From NCBI GenBank assembly GCA_036377415.1, contig DASUYK010000106.1:1-26508 (forward strand): a stretch of DNA of 26,508 nt, read 5' to 3'. Below, in pieces: positions 19,204 through 26,187 of the stretch. The notes beneath the pieces were generated by a model that did not search any database, was not told the DNA's origin, and worked only from the letters and a program-made list of their open reading frames with translations. How positions within the stretch are numbered: position 1 is the first letter of the stretch; the number at the start of each line of letters is the position of its first letter. Position numbers and translations under genes: made by a program. Source of the DNA: DASUPK01 sp036377415. GTDB taxonomy: Bacteria > Actinomycetota > Thermoleophilia > Solirubrobacterales > 70-9.

Positions 19204-20772
19204 CTACAGGGGGATGTTCCCGTGCTTGCGCTTCGGGCCCTCGACCCGCTTGGTCTGGAGGGTGCGAAGGGCCCGGATCAACTTCGGCCTGGTCTGGTGC
19301 GGCTCGATCACGTCGTCGATGTAACCGCGCTCGGCGGCCGAGTACGGGTTCGCGAAGTGGGCCTTGTAGTCGTCGATCAGCTTCGCGCGCCGCTCGTCGG
19401 GAGTCGGCGACTGCGAGATGTCGCGGCGATAGATGATGTTGACCGCGCCCTCCGGTCCCATCACCGCGACCTCCGCGCTCGGCCAGGCGAAGTTGAAGTC
19501 GGCGAGCATGTGCTTCGAGTTCATGACGTCGTAGGCGCCGCCGTATGCCTTACGGGTGACGACGGTCAGCTTCGGCACGGTCGCCTCGGTGAAGGCGTAG
19601 AGCAGCTTCGCGCCGTGGCGGATGATCCCGCCCCATTCCTGCGAGGTCCCGGGGAGGAACCCGGGGACGTCCGTGAAGGTGACCAGGGGGACGTTGAAGG
19701 CGTCGCAGAAGCGGACGAACCGGGCCGCCTTCTCGGAGGATTCGATGTCGAGGACGCCGGCGAGATGCTTGGGCTGGTTGCCGACGACGCCGATCGGGTG
19801 CCCGTCGAGGCGCGAGAACCCGCAGATGATGTTCTGCGCGAAGTGCTCGTGGACCTCGAAGAACTCGCCGTCGTCGACGATCCGTGCGACGACGTCGCGC
19901 ATGTCGTAGGGCTTCTGCGGGTCGTCCGGGACGAGCGTGTCGAGCTCGGGGTCCTCGCGGTCGGGGTCGTCCGCCGGCTCGACCCGCGGCGGCAGCTCCA
20001 GGTTGTTGAGGGGGAGGAAGCTCATCAGGTAGCGGACGTCCTCGAGGCACTGCTCCTCGTCGTCGGCGGCGAAGTGGGCGACGCCCGACTTGGTGTTGTG
20101 GCTCATCGCGCCGCCGAGCTCCTCGAACTCGACCTCCTCGCCGGTCACCGTCTTGATCACCTCGGGCCCGGTGATGAACATGTGCGAGGTCTCCTTCACC
20201 ATGAAGATGAAGTCCGTCATCGCGGGGGAGTAGACGGCGCCGCCCGCGCAGGGGCCCATGATCAGGCTGATCTGGGGGATCACCCCCGAGCACTGGACGT
20301 TCCGGACGAAGACGTCGCCGTAGGCGCCGAGTGAGACGACCCCCTCTTGGATTCGCGCCCCGCCTGAGTCGTTGATCCCGATCACCGGCGCCCCGACATT
20401 CGCGGCCAGGTCCATCACCTTGCACATCTTCTCCGCCATCACCTCCCCGAGCGAGCCGCCGAACACCGTGAAGTCCTGGGAGAAGACGAAGACGGTCCGG
20501 CCGTCGATCGTCCCGTATCCGGTGACCACCGCGTCCCCGTAGGGCCGGCGCTTGTCCATCTCGAACTCGTGGGTCCGGTGGCGGACGAAGGTGTCGAGCT
20601 CCTCGAACGAGCCCGGGTCGAGCAGCTTTTCGATCCGCTCGCGGGCGGTGAACTTGCCCTTCGCGTGCTGCTTCTCGACCGCCTCCTCGCTGCCGGCGTG
20701 GATCGCCTCGTCGCGGAGCTCGCGCAGGTAGGCGAGCTTCTCATCGTGGGTGATCGGGTTCTTCTCGCGCAT
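19204..20772 (-). CDS. pccB: acyl-CoA carboxylase carboxyltransferase (beta) subunit, probably propionyl-CoA
   Basis: The 522-residue crotonase-fold carboxyltransferase transfers CO2 from biotin to an acyl-CoA. The oxyanion-hole loops are seen as FGGSLGEVMAEK and DSGGARIQEG in the N-domain and GFLPGTSQEWGGIIRHGAKLLYA in the C-domain. MGPCAGGAVYSPA is also conserved. AYGGAYDVMNS carries Asp at the position that, as I recall, distinguishes propionyl-CoA (Asp) from acetyl-CoA (Ile) enzymes in Streptomyces. The likely alpha partner is the biotin carboxylase at 6314-8092. The downstream mutase and succinyl-CoA synthetase genes support a propionyl-CoA role. ATG 20772 has TAGACT nine bases upstream. 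Confidence 0.94.
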   Translation of the reverse strand: MREKNPITHDEKLAYLRELRDEAIHAGSEEAVEKQHAKGKFTARERIEKLLDPGSFEELDTFVRHRTHEFEMDKRRPYGDAVVTGYGTIDGRTVFVFSQDFTVFGGSLGEVMAEKMCKVMDLAANVGAPVIGINDSGGARIQEGVVSLGAYGDVFVRNVQCSGVIPQISLIMGPCAGGAVYSPAMTDFIFMVKETSHMFITGPEVIKTVTGEEVEFEELGGAMSHNTKSGVAHFAADDEEQCLEDVRYLMSFLPLNNLELPPRVEPADDPDREDPELDTLVPDDPQKPYDMRDVVARIVDDGEFFEVHEHFAQNIICGFSRLDGHPIGVVGNQPKHLAGVLDIESSEKAARFVRFCDAFNVPLVTFTDVPGFLPGTSQEWGGIIRHGAKLLYAFTEATVPKLTVVTRKAYGGAYDVMNSKHMLADFNFAWPSAEVAVMGPEGAVNIIYRRDISQSPTPDERRAKLIDDYKAHFANPYSAAERGYIDDVIEPHQTRPKLIRALRTLQTKRVEGPKRKHGNIPL

Positions 20773-20781
20773 GGTGGCCGC

Positions 20782-20787
20782 AGTCTA
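20782..20787 (-). promoter_or_regulatory. putative -10 element (TAGACT) of pccB
   Basis: Minus-strand TAGACT ends nine bases before ATG 20772 in the 68-base gap shared with the divergent ferritin-VIT gene. No Shine-Dalgarno is present. Confidence 0.45.
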
Positions 20788-20840
20788 CGGTCGTCGCCAG
20801 TCGGGCCGTCGGCGCGTTTCGAAGGACCGGGCCGGGCGGG

Positions 20841-22010
20841 ATGCGCCAAGCTTCACCGGTGAGCTCCACCGAGCAGCCTCCGGCCGACGAGAGCTCGGCG
20901 CGGGCGCGCCGGTACCGCGCCAACGTCCAGGCGGAGCTCGATCGCGCCGCGGTCTACGCCGCGATGGCGGAGCGGGAGGGCGACCCCGAGCTGGCCCGCA
21001 GCTTCCGGCGGCTGGCGGAGACGGAGGGGCGCCACGCCGAGTTCTGGCGGACGCAGCTCGCCGAGATCGATCTCGACGATGCACCGCAGAAGGCGAGCGC
21101 CCGAGCCCGCCTGCTCGCCCGCCTTGCAAGGCGGTTCGGCAGCAGGCTGGTCCTGCCCGCCGCCGCGTCCCTCGAGATGGCCGAGCAGGAGACCTACGAG
21201 CACCAGCCGGAGGCGGATGGAACGGAGATCGCCGCCGACGAGCGCACCCACGCGCGCGTCCTCGACGCCGCGGTGAAGGCGTCCACCGCCAGGTTCACGG
21301 CAAGCATCCTCGCCCGCCTGCTCGGCCGCCGCCGCGGAATGAGCGGGAACGCTCTGCGGGCGGCGGTGCTCGGCGCCAACGACGGCCTCGTCTCGAACCT
21401 CAGCCTGGTGATGGGCGTCGCGGGCGCGAGCTTCTCGAGCCGGACCGTGCTGATCACCGGGCTGGCGGGCCTGCTCGCGGGAGCGTTCTCGATGGCGATG
21501 GGGGAGTGGGTCTCGGTGCAGAGCTCGCGGGAGCTGCACCAGCGCCAGCTCGACGTCGAGGCCGAGGAGATCGCCACCGACCCGGAGCACGAGCGGGCGG
21601 AGCTGATCACGCTGTACCAGCGGCGAGGACTTTCGCCGGACGAGGCGCGCCGGATCGCGAACCGCGTGATGAGCGACGAGGGCGCCGCCCTCCAGGCGAT
21701 GGCGCGGGAGGAGCTCGGGTTCGACCCCGAGGAGCTGGGCGGCTCGGCCTGGATCGCAGCGATCGCCTCGTTCCTGCTCTTCACGGTGGGGGCGATCGTC
21801 CCCGTGGTCCCCTTCGCGGTCACCGAAGGGGACACGGCGGTGGCGCTCAGCCTGGTTGCGAGCGGCCTGGCGCTGCTCGGGATCGGCGCCGCGATCACCC
21901 TGCTCACCGGACGCGGCGTCTGGCGCTCGGCCTTTCGCCAGCTCGCGATCGGGATCGGTGCGGCCGCCGTCACCTACGCCGCCGGCTACGCCGTCGGCGG
22001 CCTGGTCTGA
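20841..22010 (+). CDS. ferritin-like domain fused to a VIT1/CCC1 iron/manganese transporter (MbfA-like)
   Basis: In this 389-residue protein, residues ~22-150 form a rubrerythrin/ferritin-like four-helix domain with carboxylates Glu32 and two ExxH motifs (Glu62-His65, Glu134-His137), enough for a di-iron site. Residues ~165-389 are a VIT1-type membrane domain. GANDGLVSNLSLVMGVAGA (178-196) is the signature first segment. A metal-binding cytoplasmic insert rich in Glu follows (about 220-285), then three C-terminal transmembrane segments. Such fusions (MbfA, Er-VIT) export or sequester Fe2+/Mn2+ with the ferritin domain sensing or oxidising iron. ATG 20841 is used; GTG 20859 is a possible alternative. 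It is divergent from pccB. Confidence 0.9.
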   Translation: MRQASPVSSTEQPPADESSARARRYRANVQAELDRAAVYAAMAEREGDPELARSFRRLAETEGRHAEFWRTQLAEIDLDDAPQKASARARLLARLARRFGSRLVLPAAASLEMAEQETYEHQPEADGTEIAADERTHARVLDAAVKASTARFTASILARLLGRRRGMSGNALRAAVLGANDGLVSNLSLVMGVAGASFSSRTVLITGLAGLLAGAFSMAMGEWVSVQSSRELHQRQLDVEAEEIATDPEHERAELITLYQRRGLSPDEARRIANRVMSDEGAALQAMAREELGFDPEELGGSAWIAAIASFLLFTVGAIVPVVPFAVTEGDTAVALSLVASGLALLGIGAAITLLTGRGVWRSAFRQLAIGIGAAAVTYAAGYAVGGLV

Positions 22011-22041
22011 AGGCGATTCGGGCGCGTGAGAGACTGCGGGG

Positions 22042-22428
22042 GTGACGGAGGAAGAGGTCCGCAAGCTGATCGCCGAGATGACGACGGATCCCGATCCGGA
22101 GTGGGAGTACGAGCTGCGCCATCCGGACTGCCTGATCGACATTCCCCAGTCCGGTGAGCGCTTCGACCGGGAGGGGATGCGCGAGGTGCAGCGCAACTTC
22201 CCCGGCGGTGCTCCGGCGATGAACGTGAAGCGCCTCGCTGGCGAGGGCGGCGTCTGGGTGGCGGAGCTGGTCTCCGACTACGGCGAACGGCCAGGCGGCG
22301 GCATCTTCAACGTCTGCGTGATCCTCGAGTTCACCGATGGCAAGATCAGTCGTGAGACCCGCTATTACGCCGAGCCCTTCGAGCCGCCCGAGGCCCGCGC
22401 CCGCTGGCGGCTTCCGTCGGAGGGCTGA
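22042..22428 (+). CDS. SnoaL/NTF2-like protein
   Basis: The 128-residue single-domain protein begins with a helix (TEEEVRKLIAEMT). A ligand pocket region IDIPQSGERFDREGMREVQRNFPG is followed by strands NVKRLAGEGGVWVAELVSDYG and FNVCVILEFTDGKISRETRYYAEPFEPP. The last segment, ending in RETRYYAEPFE, is the hallmark closing strand of SnoaL-like proteins. Function is not readable. The start is GTG 22042 with GAGACT six bases upstream and no Shine-Dalgarno. It lies 31 bases after the ferritin-VIT gene and could be co-transcribed. Confidence 0.82.
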   Translation: MTEEEVRKLIAEMTTDPDPEWEYELRHPDCLIDIPQSGERFDREGMREVQRNFPGGAPAMNVKRLAGEGGVWVAELVSDYGERPGGGIFNVCVILEFTDGKISRETRYYAEPFEPPEARARWRLPSEG

Positions 22429-22435
22429 GGCTGGA

Positions 22436-22452
22436 GCGCGAGAGCGTCGCGC
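22436..22452. terminator. short hairpin between convergent SnoaL-like and mutase genes
   Basis: GCGCGA (22436-22441) and TCGCGC (22447-22452) form a perfect 6-bp stem with a 5-base loop, filling the 25-base gap between the two stop codons. Confidence 0.38.
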
Positions 22453-22453
22453 C

Positions 22454-24169
22454 CTAGAAGAAGGCGCCGCCGCGGTACTCGCCGAAGACGTCGCGCATCG
22501 CGTTGCAGACCTCGCCGATCGAGCCCGCGGCGCGGAGCGCCTCCTTGATCGGCGGGAGCAGGTTGCCATCGCCACGGGCGACGTCGCGAAGCGCCTCGAG
22601 GCGCCGGTCGAGCTCCGCCTGATCGCGCGCCTCCTTGAACTTCTCGAGCCGGGCGAGCTGGCGCTTCTCGGACTCCGGGTCGACCTTGAGGATGTCGACG
22701 TCGTCGACGACGTCGGTGACGTACCTGTTGACTCCGACGATCACGTCCTGGCCGGTCCGGTAGCGCTCGTGGTAGCTCGCCGCCGACTCCTCGATCTCGC
22801 GCTGCATGAACTCGAGCGCGTTCACCGATCCGCCCAGGTCCTCGACCTTCTTCATCAGCTCCCATGAGCGCTCCTCGATCTCGTCGGTGAGCGACTCGAC
22901 GAAGTAGGAGCCCGCGAACGGGTCGACCGTGTCGGCGACGCCGGACTCGTGCGCGAGTACCTGCTGGGTGCGGAGCGCGATCCGGGCGGAGCGCTCGGTG
23001 GGGAGCGCGAGCGCTTCATCGAAGCCGTTGGTGTGGAGCGACTGGGTCCCGCCGGCGACCGCCGCGAACCCCTGGAGGGCGACCCGGATGATGTTCACCT
23101 CGGGCTGCTGGGCCTGGAGGGTGACGCCGCCGGTCTGGGTGTGGAAGCGGATCATCTGGGCCCGCTCCTCGGTCGCGCCGAAGCGCTCCTTCATGAGCTT
23201 CGCCCACATCCGCCGCACGGCCCGGAACTTGGCGATCTCCTGGAAGACGTTGTTGTGGCCGTTGAAGAAGAAGGCGAGACGCTGGCCGAACTTGTCGACG
23301 TCGAGGCCGGCGTCGATCCCGCTCTCGACGTAGGCGATCGCGTTCGCGAGCGTGAAGGCGACCTCCTGGACGGCCGAGCAGCCCTTCTCGCGGATGTGGT
23401 AGCCGCTGATCGAGATCGTGTTCCACTTCGGGACGTTCTCGTTGCAGTAGGCGAAGATGTCGGTCGTCAGCCGCATCGTCGGCTCGGGCGGGTAGATGTA
23501 GTTGCCGCGCGAGATGTACTCCTTGAGCACGTCGTTCTGGACCGTCCCGCGGAGCTCGGTTGACGGGACTCCCTGCTCCTCGCCGACGAGCTCGTAGAGC
23601 AGCAGCAGGATCGCGGCGGGGGCGTTGATCGTCATCGAGGTCGAGACGTCGGCGAGGGAGATCCCCTCGAAGCAGATCCGCATGTCCTCGATCGTGTCGA
23701 TCGGGACGCCGGTCCGGCCGACCTCCCCGGCGCAGAGCGGATCGTCGGAGTCACGCCCGAGCTGGGTCGGGAGGTCGAACGCCATCGAGAGCCCGGTCGA
23801 GCCGTGCTCGGTCAGGTAGCGGTAGCGCTCGTTCGTGTCCTCCGGGCTCGCGAAGCCGGCGTACTGGCGCATCGTCCAGAGCCGGTCGCGGTACATCCGC
23901 TCGTGGATCCCGCGGGTGTAGGGATACTGCCCGGGCTCCCCGAGCCGCTCCTCGAGCCCCGGCCTGACGTCCTCCTCCTCGTAGAGCGTCTTGATCTCGA
24001 TCCCGGAGTCGGTGATCACCCGCTCGTCGTCGGGATCGACGACGGGGGCGATGTAGCGGTGAAGGTCCTCGTCGACCGCCGCGGCCTGGGCGTCCGAGTC
24101 CGGCGCACCATCGGGCGAGGCGCCCTCCTTCTTACTGTCTGCCGCCGCGTCGCGCGGGCGCGTAGCCAT
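22454..24169 (-). CDS. acyl-CoA mutase large (catalytic) subunit, methylmalonyl-CoA mutase type
   Basis: The 571-residue TIM-barrel subunit belongs to the B12-dependent mutase family. Conserved stretches are YPYTRGIHERMYRDRLWTMR (82-101), TGLSMAFDLPTQLGRDSDDP, GTVQNDVLKEYISRGNYIYP, PEPTMR, ISISGYHIREKG and RFHTQTGGVTLQAQQPE. The last is the CoA/substrate channel. The protein ends at about 570 residues with no C-terminal B12-binding DxHxxG domain, so a separate small subunit must supply cobalamin. Methylmalonyl-CoA is favoured by the adjacent carboxylase and succinyl-CoA synthetase genes; isobutyryl-CoA mutase shares this split layout and is the main alternative. The frame is open further upstream, but ATG 24169 has TATTCT six bases before it. 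Confidence 0.92.
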   Translation of the reverse strand: MATRPRDAAADSKKEGASPDGAPDSDAQAAAVDEDLHRYIAPVVDPDDERVITDSGIEIKTLYEEEDVRPGLEERLGEPGQYPYTRGIHERMYRDRLWTMRQYAGFASPEDTNERYRYLTEHGSTGLSMAFDLPTQLGRDSDDPLCAGEVGRTGVPIDTIEDMRICFEGISLADVSTSMTINAPAAILLLLYELVGEEQGVPSTELRGTVQNDVLKEYISRGNYIYPPEPTMRLTTDIFAYCNENVPKWNTISISGYHIREKGCSAVQEVAFTLANAIAYVESGIDAGLDVDKFGQRLAFFFNGHNNVFQEIAKFRAVRRMWAKLMKERFGATEERAQMIRFHTQTGGVTLQAQQPEVNIIRVALQGFAAVAGGTQSLHTNGFDEALALPTERSARIALRTQQVLAHESGVADTVDPFAGSYFVESLTDEIEERSWELMKKVEDLGGSVNALEFMQREIEESAASYHERYRTGQDVIVGVNRYVTDVVDDVDILKVDPESEKRQLARLEKFKEARDQAELDRRLEALRDVARGDGNLLPPIKEALRAAGSIGEVCNAMRDVFGEYRGGAFF

Positions 24170-24175
24170 GAGCCA

Positions 24176-24181
24176 AGAATA
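24176..24181 (-). promoter_or_regulatory. putative -10 element (TATTCT) of the mutase gene
   Basis: Minus-strand TATTCT ends six bases before ATG 24169, the spacing expected for a transcript starting at the start codon itself. Confidence 0.48.
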
Positions 24182-24323
24182 GATCGGGGAGCCCGGAGAC
24201 CGCTCCGAGCTAGAAGGCAAGAGGCCCCGCGCTTCCGAGGCCAAGAAGTGGATTTGCCGGAAGACGCGGAGGTGACCCGGCGGCCAGCCGTGGATCGCCT
24301 TCAGCGGGAGAGGGTGGCCGAGG

Positions 24324-24887
24324 TCAGAAGCCGAAGAAGCGGCGCCGCTTCTTGCGCCGCGGCGCGGGTGCCGGCGCGGCCTCGACCGGGGCTGGGTCCA
24401 CCGGCGCTGGCTCAACCGGCGCCGGCTCGACCGGCTCCGGTTCGACCCGCGCTTTCTCGACCGGTGCCGGCTCGGCGTCCGGCGCCTCCGGCGCTTGCGC
24501 TTCGGCGGGCGGCTCCTGGGCAGGCGGCGCCTCCGACATGCCCTCGAAGGGGCGCTTCTGTGGGGTGGCCAGTTCGTCGAGGACGGCGTCGAGCCAACCC
24601 CCGAGCCGGACCGGCTCCGTGCTGTTCTCGGCGCTCACCTCGACGTAAGTCCCCCAGCCCTTCTCGGCCAACTCGACACTGATCCAAGCATCCTCGCCCT
24701 CGCCCGCGGCCTTCCAGCAAAGGAGCGACTCGGGCTCCCGCTGATTGACGGCCACCTCGGCGGCCCGCCCGAGCAGAGCGCACATCAGACCCTGCATGCG
24801 GTTGGGCTGATCGATCAGCTCCCAGAGCTCGGGCTGTGACTTGACCAACGTGCGGCTCGCTGTCTTCATGCTGCGGCGTTTCGCCAT
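24324..24887 (-). CDS. hypothetical protein: globular N-domain, Pro-Val-Glu repeat, basic C-terminus
   Basis: The 187-residue protein starts with ~115 residues that could be an SRPBCC/START-like fold (SRTLVKSQPELWELIDQPNR, then strands ending LAEKGWGTYVEVSAE and helix LGGWLDAVLDEL). I do not claim the family firmly. Residues ~118-176 are disordered and Pro/Ala/Glu-rich, with a pentapeptide repeat PVEPA. The end RRKKRRRFFGF is strongly basic and then aromatic. ATG 24887 is chosen over ATG 24947 and 24869 because GGAAGG lies ten bases before it. There is no signal peptide. The tail could tether the N-domain to membrane lipid or nucleic acid, which is inference. Confidence 0.7.
   Translation of the reverse strand: MAKRRSMKTASRTLVKSQPELWELIDQPNRMQGLMCALLGRAAEVAVNQREPESLLCWKAAGEGEDAWISVELAEKGWGTYVEVSAENSTEPVRLGGWLDAVLDELATPQKRPFEGMSEAPPAQEPPAEAQAPEAPDAEPAPVEKARVEPEPVEPAPVEPAPVDPAPVEAAPAPAPRRKKRRRFFGF
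24382..24471. repeat. 15-bp tandem repeat, six imperfect copies, inside the hypothetical gene
   Basis: Six 15-base units of the form TCGACCGGCGCCGGC, each with one to several substitutions, encode the PVEPA-type pentapeptide repeat on the minus strand. It is in frame, so copy number can change without breaking the gene. Confidence 0.8.
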
Positions 24888-24977
24888 CCAACGACGGCCT
24901 TCCTGCCGATGCTTCGAAATGGGCGAGCGCGCCCGCCCGCGCGCCATGAACGATCACACCTGGCTGCGAGCGGACTC

Positions 24978-25008
24978 CCAAGGGGATTCGTGGGCCGGTT
25001 CCCCTCGG
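24978..25008 (-). terminator. hairpin downstream of wecB
   Basis: CCAAGGGGA (24978-24986) and TCCCCTCGG (25000-25008) form a 9-bp stem with one G-U pair in the minus-strand RNA and a 13-base loop, about 42 bases after the wecB stop. No U-tract follows. Confidence 0.42.
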
Positions 25009-25049
25009 CCGGAGCGCGGAAACCGCACACCCTTTGGGCTTGGCGAGGG

Positions 25050-26141
25050 TCAGCCGAGGAATGACCTCACGGCAGCCCCGGCCCGGGGGCCCGCCTGGCC
25101 GTCCCAGAGAGGGATCTCGGGTGGCCTCGCGGGCGGGTCCTGCCCGAGTGCCCGCTCGGCGGCCTCCCGCAGGGCCGCCGGATCGACCCCGACCAGCTCG
25201 TTCGTCCCCCGCTCGATCGTGATCGGCCGCTCCGTGGTGGTGCGGTAGGTGAGGCAGGGGACCCCGAGCACCGTGGTCTCCTCCTGGATCCCGCCGGAGT
25301 CGGTGATCACCAGGCGAGCCTCCGCTTCGAGCGCGATGAAGGTGTCGTAGTCCATCGGCTCGACGATGCGGAGCCCGTCCGGGACCTCGATCCCGGCGTC
25401 GGCGAGCCGCGCGGTGGTTCGCGGGTGGGCGGGGAAGATCACCGGGAGATCCGCGGCGACCTTGCCGAGGACCTCGATCACCGCGCCGAGCCGGTCCGGG
25501 TGGTCGACCAGCGCGGGGCGGTGGAGGGTGACGAGGACGAACCCGCGCCGCTCGACGGACTGCGCTGCGAGCACCGCGTCGCGCTCGATCCCATCGAGGA
25601 TCCGGAAGAGGCTGTCGATCATCGTGTTTCCGACGAGCTCGACGCCGTCACCCGCGATCCCCTCGGCCGCGAGGTTGGAGACCGCGTCCTCGGAGGTGCA
25701 GAGGAGGAGGTCGGAGACCCGGTCGGTGACCACCCGATTCACCTCCTCCGGCATCGACCAGTCGCGCGAGCGAAGCCCGGACTCGATGTGCGCGACGGCG
25801 ACCTCGAGCTTGGCGGCCGCGATCGCGGCGGCCATCGTCGAGTTGACGTCGCCCGCGACCAGCACGAGGGCCGCGGGGTGCTCGTCCAGGTCGGCCTCCA
25901 CCCCGGTCAGCACCCCGGCGGTCTGCTCGGCGTGGGTGCCCGAGCCGACCCCGAGGTTGGCGTCCGGGTCGCGCATCCCGAGCCGCTCGATGAAGCCGCC
26001 CGAGAGCGCCCGGTCATAGTGCTGGCCGGTGTGAAGCAGGCGCACCGAGATCCCCTCGGCGTTCTCGAGGGCGGCGACCACAGGGGCCGCCTTGACGAAG
26101 TTCGGTCGCGCCCCCACGACCGCGAGCACCACAGGGGTCAC
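25050..26141 (-). CDS. wecB: UDP-N-acetylglucosamine 2-epimerase (non-hydrolysing)
   Basis: The 363-residue GT-B fold enzyme converts UDP-GlcNAc to UDP-ManNAc for surface polysaccharide. Landmarks are VVGARPNFVKAAPV (8-21), LLHTGQHYDRALS (35-47) and IESGLRSRDWSMPEEVNR (about 118-135), which includes the catalytic acidic residues. VTLHRP follows, and DSGGIQEETTVLGVPCLTYR is the UDP-binding motif. The ARPNFxK N-terminus marks the subgroup common in actinobacteria and archaea rather than the E. coli enzyme. The start is GTG 26141 with TAGCTT eight bases upstream. It is divergent from the SDR gene. No other polysaccharide genes are visible, so the pathway context is outside the window. Confidence 0.94.
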   Translation of the reverse strand: MTPVVLAVVGARPNFVKAAPVVAALENAEGISVRLLHTGQHYDRALSGGFIERLGMRDPDANLGVGSGTHAEQTAGVLTGVEADLDEHPAALVLVAGDVNSTMAAAIAAAKLEVAVAHIESGLRSRDWSMPEEVNRVVTDRVSDLLLCTSEDAVSNLAAEGIAGDGVELVGNTMIDSLFRILDGIERDAVLAAQSVERRGFVLVTLHRPALVDHPDRLGAVIEVLGKVAADLPVIFPAHPRTTARLADAGIEVPDGLRIVEPMDYDTFIALEAEARLVITDSGGIQEETTVLGVPCLTYRTTTERPITIERGTNELVGVDPAALREAAERALGQDPPARPPEIPLWDGQAGPRAGAAVRSFLG

Positions 26142-26149
26142 AGCGGGGC

Positions 26150-26155
26150 AAGCTA
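26150..26155 (-). promoter_or_regulatory. putative -10 element (TAGCTT) of wecB
   Basis: Minus-strand TAGCTT ends eight bases before the GTG start at 26141, inside the 46-base gap with the divergent SDR gene. Confidence 0.4.
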
Positions 26156-26171
26156 GCGATCGCCCGCCCGT

Positions 26172-26177
26172 TAGGGT
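26172..26177 (+). promoter_or_regulatory. putative -10 element (TAGGGT) of the SDR gene
   Basis: TAGGGT ends ten bases before ATG 26188, and no ribosome-binding sequence lies between. Confidence 0.38.
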
Positions 26178-26187
26178 GATTCGCTAC

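Noticed and set aside
18985..20334. 449-codon plus-strand frame opposite pccB
   Set aside because: Antisense shadow, with low-complexity Val/Glu/Asp/Arg composition, of a clear carboxyltransferase gene.
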